Made by a program: the position numbers and the translations under genes | The notes under the pieces: generated by a model | Seen by the model: the letters and a program-made list of their open reading frames with translations, nothing else | Databases searched by the model: none | What the model was told of the DNA's origin: nothing | Assembly: GCA_945897865.1 (NCBI GenBank) | Contig: CAMDHJ010000009.1 | Location: forward strand, 1 to 48,613 | Origin: Tepidiphilus sp. J10 | GTDB taxonomy: Bacteria; Pseudomonadota; Gammaproteobacteria; Burkholderiales; Thiobacillaceae | DNA length: 48,613 bases | Reading direction: 5' to 3' | In this document: positions 44,701-48,613 of the stretch, in pieces | Numbering within the stretch: the stretch's first letter is position 1 | Layout of the letters: the number at the start of each line of letters is the position of its first letter

Positions 44701-44860
44701 ACAGCGGGCCTATCATTACGCGGTAACTGATGGGCCCGCTTCGCTTGGCCCATCCTACGGTCTGCACAAGTGCTTGGCCTCTGAGGATGGTGACAAATTG
44801 ATCCGTTTTCCCTTGCAAGCAACATCCCGTAGGATGGGCCAAGCGCAGCGGGCCCATCAT
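44701..44860. repeat. Long palindromic repeat, copy 3 (split)
   Basis: A degenerate copy (44701-44758) ending CGCTTGGCCCATCCTAC and a half copy (44829-44860) starting GTAGGATGGGCCAAGCGCAG face each other over 70 bp. They match the palindromes at 5638 and 7804. The layout suggests rearrangement of two adjacent copies. Confidence 0.8.
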
Positions 44861-44876
44861 TCTGCCAGCTCAAGAA

Positions 44877-45974
44877 ATGTCATCCCGGACCGATAACGTC
44901 TTCGCCATGCAAACCGCCGAAACCGCCCCCACCGCATCCCAAGCAGCCCCCTATCTGGAAATCTCCACTTCCCGCCAGATGCTGTCCTGGCTGGACGAGC
45001 AGAAGATCGCCCTCGCCTTTACCACTTACCAGATTGGCAAATTGTTTTTTCTGGGATTGAAATCCAGCGGTGAGTTATCCGTCTTCGAGCGTACCTTCAA
45101 CCGCTGCATGGGCCTCTGCACTACGCCGAATGGCTTCTGGATGAGCAGTCTGTATCAGGTCTGGCGGTTCGAGAACCTGTTCACCAACGGCGAAACCCAG
45201 GACGGCCATGATCGGCTGTTTGTTCCGCAAACCGGCTACACCACCGGCGATATCGATATCCACGACATGGCTATCGACCAGGATGGCAAGCTGGTCTTCG
45301 TCAACACCTTGTTCAGTTGCCTGGCGACAGTCAGCGAGACGCATAGCTTCAAACCACTCTGGCAACCTACATTCATCAGCAAACTGGCGGCAGAAGATCG
45401 CTGCCATTTGAATGGCCTCGCCATGCGCGACGGCAAACCCGCCTATGTCACTGCAGTTGGGGCTTCCGATGTGGCCGATGGCTGGCGCGAACACCGCGTC
45501 GGCGGGGGCATTCTGATCGACGTCCAGAGTAATGCGGTCGTCCTCCAAGGTTTGTCCATGCCGCATTCGCCACGCTGGTATCAGGGCAAGTTATGGTTAC
45601 TCAATTCCGGCACCGGTGAATTTGGCTACGCCGACCTCGAATCCGGCCGATTCATGCCGGTGGCATTCTGTCCCGGCTACATGCGCGGACTTTCATTTCA
45701 CGGTGATTTTGCGTTGGTGGGGCTTTCGCGGCCGCGCCACAACAAGACGTTCAGTGGCCTGCCGCTGGATGATGCACTGAAGGCAAAAGGCGCTGAACCG
45801 CGTTGCGGCATCCAGGTCATTGATCTGCGCAGCGGCGATATCGTGCATTGGGTGCGAGTCGAAGGCGTCGTCGAAGAACTCTATGATGTGGTGACCTTTC
45901 CCGGTGTCAGGCGGCCGATGGCACTCGGATTTAAAACGGATGAAATACGGCGTGTGCTGAGTTTGGAAACATGA
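44877..45974 (+). CDS. TIGR03032 family (DUF4915) protein
   Basis: This 365-residue protein fits family TIGR03032, known only from sequence. It has the SRQMLSWLDEQKIALAFTTY start. LFFLGLKSSGELSVFERTFN, RCMGLCTTPNGFWMSSLYQV and DIDIHDMAIDQDGKLVFVNT follow, along with VSETHSFKPLWQPTFISKLA. The pattern suggests a beta-propeller. Members often occur near TPR or glycosyltransferase genes, and here the gene lies directly after the GT41 gene and 42 bp before the FG-GAP/RTX gene. Its role is unknown. ATG 44877 and ATG 44907 are both possible starts. Confidence 0.85.
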   Translation: MSSRTDNVFAMQTAETAPTASQAAPYLEISTSRQMLSWLDEQKIALAFTTYQIGKLFFLGLKSSGELSVFERTFNRCMGLCTTPNGFWMSSLYQVWRFENLFTNGETQDGHDRLFVPQTGYTTGDIDIHDMAIDQDGKLVFVNTLFSCLATVSETHSFKPLWQPTFISKLAAEDRCHLNGLAMRDGKPAYVTAVGASDVADGWREHRVGGGILIDVQSNAVVLQGLSMPHSPRWYQGKLWLLNSGTGEFGYADLESGRFMPVAFCPGYMRGLSFHGDFALVGLSRPRHNKTFSGLPLDDALKAKGAEPRCGIQVIDLRSGDIVHWVRVEGVVEELYDVVTFPGVRRPMALGFKTDEIRRVLSLET

Positions 45975-46016
45975 ACTTGGTGACACAGATGAATGATCAG
46001 GTAAGGGAGCACCGTT

Positions 46017-48613
46017 ATGACGATTGAGCTTTCCAATATTGCCGCCGGCAGCGGTGGGTTTGTCATCAACGGACAATGCAGCGACGACGGCAGTGGATAC
46101 AGTGTTGCCAGTGCCGGTGACGTCAATGGCGATGGCCTTGATGACCTGATCATCGGGGCACCGAAAAGCGATCCCGTCGCCGGCAGCCTGGCCGGACGCA
46201 GTTACGTGGTGTTTGGTCAGACTACAGGCACTGCAATCAACCTTTCGGCGGTGGCCAATGGCAATGGCGGCTTTGTCATCAATGGCGAGTGCACGATTGA
46301 TAAAAGCGGCATCAGCGTGGCCAGTGCTGGCGATGTCAACGGGGATGGACTCGCCGACCTGCTCATCGGCGCCTTTGGGAGCGACCCCACTGATCTCCAA
46401 TATGCCGGGCGCAGCTATGTGGTTTTTGGCAAATCAGGCGGCAGCGTAGTCAACCTGTCGGCAGTCGCCAATGGCAGCGGTGGCTTTGCCATCAACGGCC
46501 AGGATGCGGGTGACTGGAGCGGCCGAAGCTTGGCCAGTGCAGGTGACGTCAACGGTGATGGTCTCGCTGACCTGATCATCGGGGCGCCATTGAGCAATAT
46601 TGCAGATGAAAGCGATGTGGGGCGCAGTTATGTGGTGTTCGGTCAAACATCCGGTAGCACCGTCAACCTGTCGACGCTGTCCGATGCTTCGAGTGGCTTC
46701 GTCATCAATGGTGAATGTGCTGATGACATGAGCGGCTTCAGTGTCGCCGGCGCGGGGGACGTCAATGGTGATGGCCTGGCGGACCTGATCGTCGGTGCTT
46801 ACGTCAACAGCCTGGCTGAGGCCGGCACCGAATCCGGCCGCAGTTATGTCGTGTTTGGCCAGACTTCCGGAGAGGAGATCAACCTTGCGGCCGTTGCCAG
46901 CGGTATCGGTGGTTTTGTCATCAATGGCCAGGACGAGGGTGATCAGAGCGGCAAGAGTGTCGCCAGTGCCGGCGACGTCAACGGTGACGGCCTGGCCGAT
47001 CTGATCGTCGGGGCGAGTTTCAGCGACCCCATTTCCGGTACCAATGCCGGCCACAGCTATGTGGTATTCGGCAAAACATCCACCACTGGCATTGACCTGT
47101 TATCGGTTGCTTACGGCAACGGCGGCTTTGTCATTTATGGCGAGTGCGGGGGCGACCAAAGCGGCTTGAGCGTCGCCGGTGCCGGCGATATCAATGGCGA
47201 TGGTCTTGCCGATCTGCTCATCGGCGCGCCCAACAGTGACCAGGGTGGCGGTGGCAATGCCGGCCGCAGCTATGTGGTGTTCGGCAAAGCAGACGGCGTA
47301 GCGATCGTGCTTTCGGCGGTTGCAGAAGGCAGTGGCGGCTTTGTCATCAACGGCCAATGCGCGGGCGATCAGAGTGGCTTCAGTGTTTCCAGTGCCGGTG
47401 ATGTCAATGGCGATGGCCTCGCCGACCTGATCATTGGCGCTCACGACAGCGATCCCGCCGCCGGCAGTGCGGCCGGCCGCAGTTATGTCATTTTCGGCAG
47501 CACCAGTGATGCGTTCAGCAGCAGCAGTGTTGACCAGATGGGTACGCCGGATGACGACACGCTTACCGGCTCGTCGATTTCGGAAACTCTGGTCGCGGCT
47601 GCCGGCGATGACATCCTGATCGGCAATGGCGGTGCCGACGTGCTCTATGGCGGCGCCGGAAACGACCGGCTGGAGCTCAATGCGGACAATATCGCCCGGC
47701 TCTCCGGTGCAAGCTTCGAGGATAACTACGCTCGCATCGATGGCGGCAACGGCATCGATACCTTGGCGCTGACCGATAGTGGCATTGCGTTAAACCTGGC
47801 CATCATTGCCAATCAAGGCGGCGCATCCTCCACCAGCACTTCGCGCATCGAGTCGATCGAACGCATCGACCTAACTGGCAGTGGAAGCGGCAGCGGCAAC
47901 AACAGCATCACGCTCAGCGCCGCCGATGTCATCGACATGGCGGGGATGAACCTGTTCAACAGCGGCAATGGCTGGAGCGGGCTGCCAGCCTCAGTGGCTA
48001 AGCATCAATTGGTGATTGACGGCAATGCCGGTGATTCAATCGAGCTGATCGGCGGCACCTGGACTCGCACCGGCACGGCCATTCATAACGGCCAGACTTA
48101 CCGGATATTCGACAGTGAAACTAGTCAGGCCCAGGTGCTGGCGGCGGTTGCCGTCGCCAGCAATGTTCAGGAAACCGCCATTGAACTGGGCGATATTGCC
48201 GGTGGTGCCGGTGGTTTCGTCATCAATGGCCAATGCATGGATGACAACAGTGGCAGCAGTATCGCCAGCGCGGGCGATATCAACGGCGATGGTCTCGATG
48301 ATTTGATCATCGGCGCGCATTTCAGTGACCCTGCCGCTGGCGAAGATGCCGGCCGCAGCTATGTGGTTTTTGGTCAAACAGCGGGAACCGGTATTGAACT
48401 CTCAGCCATCGCCGGCGGCGCAGGCGGCTTTGTCATCAATGGTCAGTGTGAGCTTGAATGGAGCGGATTCAGTGTCTCCGGCGCCGGCGATATCAACGGT
48501 GATGGCCTCGCCGATTTAATCGTCGGGGCATACCGAAGCAATCCTTACGCCGGCAATTGGGCGGGCCGCAGCTATGTGGTGTATGGCAAGTCGGGAGGTG
48601 CCGGCATCGAGCT
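46017..48613 (+). CDS. FG-GAP/RTX repeat surface or secreted protein (3' end cut by window)
   Basis: The frame is open for 865 codons and runs off the right edge. It starts with [19 protein letters not shown] and has no signal peptide. At least nine FG-GAP (integrin alpha-type) units follow, each with [20 protein letters not shown] and [10 protein letters not shown]-type strands and a calcium-loop D-x-N-x-D-G-x-x-D. Their DNA period is 213 bp (216 once). Seven units lie before and at least two after an inserted RTX segment (47545-47690, [20 protein letters not shown]). RTX repeats without signal peptide point to type I secretion, with the signal expected at the unseen C-terminus. AAGGGAG at 46003-46009 fits as a ribosome site. 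It is likely an adhesin or calcium-dependent surface layer protein. Confidence 0.9.
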   Translation, partial: MTIELSNIAAGSGGFVINGQCSDDGSGYSVASAGDVNGDGLDDLIIGAPKSDPVAGSLAGRSYVVFGQTTGTAINLSAVANGNGGFVINGECTIDKSGISVASAGDVNGDGLADLLIGAFGSDPTDLQYAGRSYVVFGKSGGSVVNLSAVANGSGGFAINGQDAGDWSGRSLASAGDVNGDGLADLIIGAPLSNIADESDVGRSYVVFGQTSGSTVNLSTLSDASSGFVINGECADDMSGFSVAGAGDVNGDGLADLIVGAYVNSLAEAGTESGRSYVVFGQTSGEEINLAAVASGIGGFVINGQDEGDQSGKSVASAGDVNGDGLADLIVGASFSDPISGTNAGHSYVVFGKTSTTGIDLLSVAYGNGGFVIYGECGGDQSGLSVAGAGDINGDGLADLLIGAPNSDQGGGGNAGRSYVVFGKADGVAIVLSAVAEGSGGFVINGQCAGDQSGFSVSSAGDVNGDGLADLIIGAHDSDPAAGSAAGRSYVIFGSTSDAFSSSSVDQMGTPDDDTLTGSSISETLVAAAGDDILIGNGGADVLYGGAGNDRLELNADNIARLSGASFEDNYARIDGGNGIDTLALTDSGIALNLAIIANQGGASSTSTSRIESIERIDLTGSGSGSGNNSITLSAADVIDMAGMNLFNSGNGWSGLPASVAKHQLVIDGNAGDSIELIGGTWTRTGTAIHNGQTYRIFDSETSQAQVLAAVAVASNVQETAIELGDIAGGAGGFVINGQCMDDNSGSSIASAGDINGDGLDDLIIGAHFSDPAAGEDAGRSYVVFGQTAGTGIELSAIAGGAGGFVINGQCELEWSGFSVSGAGDINGDGLADLIVGAYRSNPYAGNWAGRSYVVYGKSGGAGIE

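Noticed and set aside
45693-47444. Long minus-strand open frames (up to 235 codons) opposite the FG-GAP/RTX gene
   Set aside because: They arise from strong codon bias and the 213-bp repeats of the plus-strand gene; their translations are repetitive mirrors with no known domain.
1-48613. tRNA or rRNA genes, prophage structural genes, plasmid origin
   Set aside because: No cloverleaf, rRNA segment, phage morphogenesis gene or replication protein was recognised on either strand.

Overview
The window looks like a chromosomal segment of a Gram-negative proteobacterium, most likely a betaproteobacterium of the Rhodocyclales/Nitrosomonadales type. The reasons are a KpsMTED-type capsule export operon, a sigma-54-like promoter, fairly high G+C housekeeping genes, REP-type palindromes with a REP-associated transposase, and toxin-antitoxin pairs common in that group. 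The taxonomy is inferred from gene content only.

Region 1 (1-7.9 kb) is redox and stress metabolism. It holds a GltD-like flavoprotein (cut by the left edge), a ferritin-like di-iron protein, a universal stress protein and an NhaD/ArsB-type permease. A candidate sigma-54 promoter with an upstream inverted repeat follows, and it would drive a NifX-like protein, a sulfide:quinone-oxidoreductase-like flavoprotein and a group II truncated hemoglobin. An HD-GYP phosphodiesterase (minus strand) and MsrA close the region, separated by two copies of a long palindromic repeat.

Region 2 (8.2-17.5 kb) is a four-gene capsule export operon with overlapping start and stop codons (kpsM, kpsT, kpsE, kpsD-like). 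It is followed by an Rpn-family nuclease and two coiled-coil proteins with degenerate transferase heads. Region 3 (17.5-20.1 kb) is a small-cassette zone: a UPF0175/DUF3368 pair, a HEPN remnant, REP-like palindromes and a HI1419/HI1420-type toxin-antitoxin pair.

Region 4 (20.4-45 kb) is a large glycan assembly locus. It has FkbM-type methyltransferases (one frameshifted, one probable relic), a 965-residue multi-domain glycosyltransferase, several GT2 and GT4-like transferases, a carbohydrate sulfotransferase, an SGNH-like/GT10 fucosyltransferase fusion and a TPR-GT41 (OGT-like) transferase. Together with the export operon this suggests a methylated, possibly fucosylated and sulfated surface polysaccharide. 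A block at 33.6-36.6 kb interrupts it: a DUF29 gene, RelE/Xre and Phd/VapC pairs and a REP-associated transposase, separated by repeated copies of one 17-20 bp element end.

Region 5 (42.4-48.6 kb) puts the GT41 transferase next to a TIGR03032 protein and a very repetitive FG-GAP/RTX surface or secreted protein that runs off the right edge. This could be a protein glycosyltransferase with its target adhesin. Phase-variation-like features (a G9 tract in a GT4-like gene, a frameshift in a short A-run, tandem repeats in coding and leader sequence) suggest that the surface chemistry varies.
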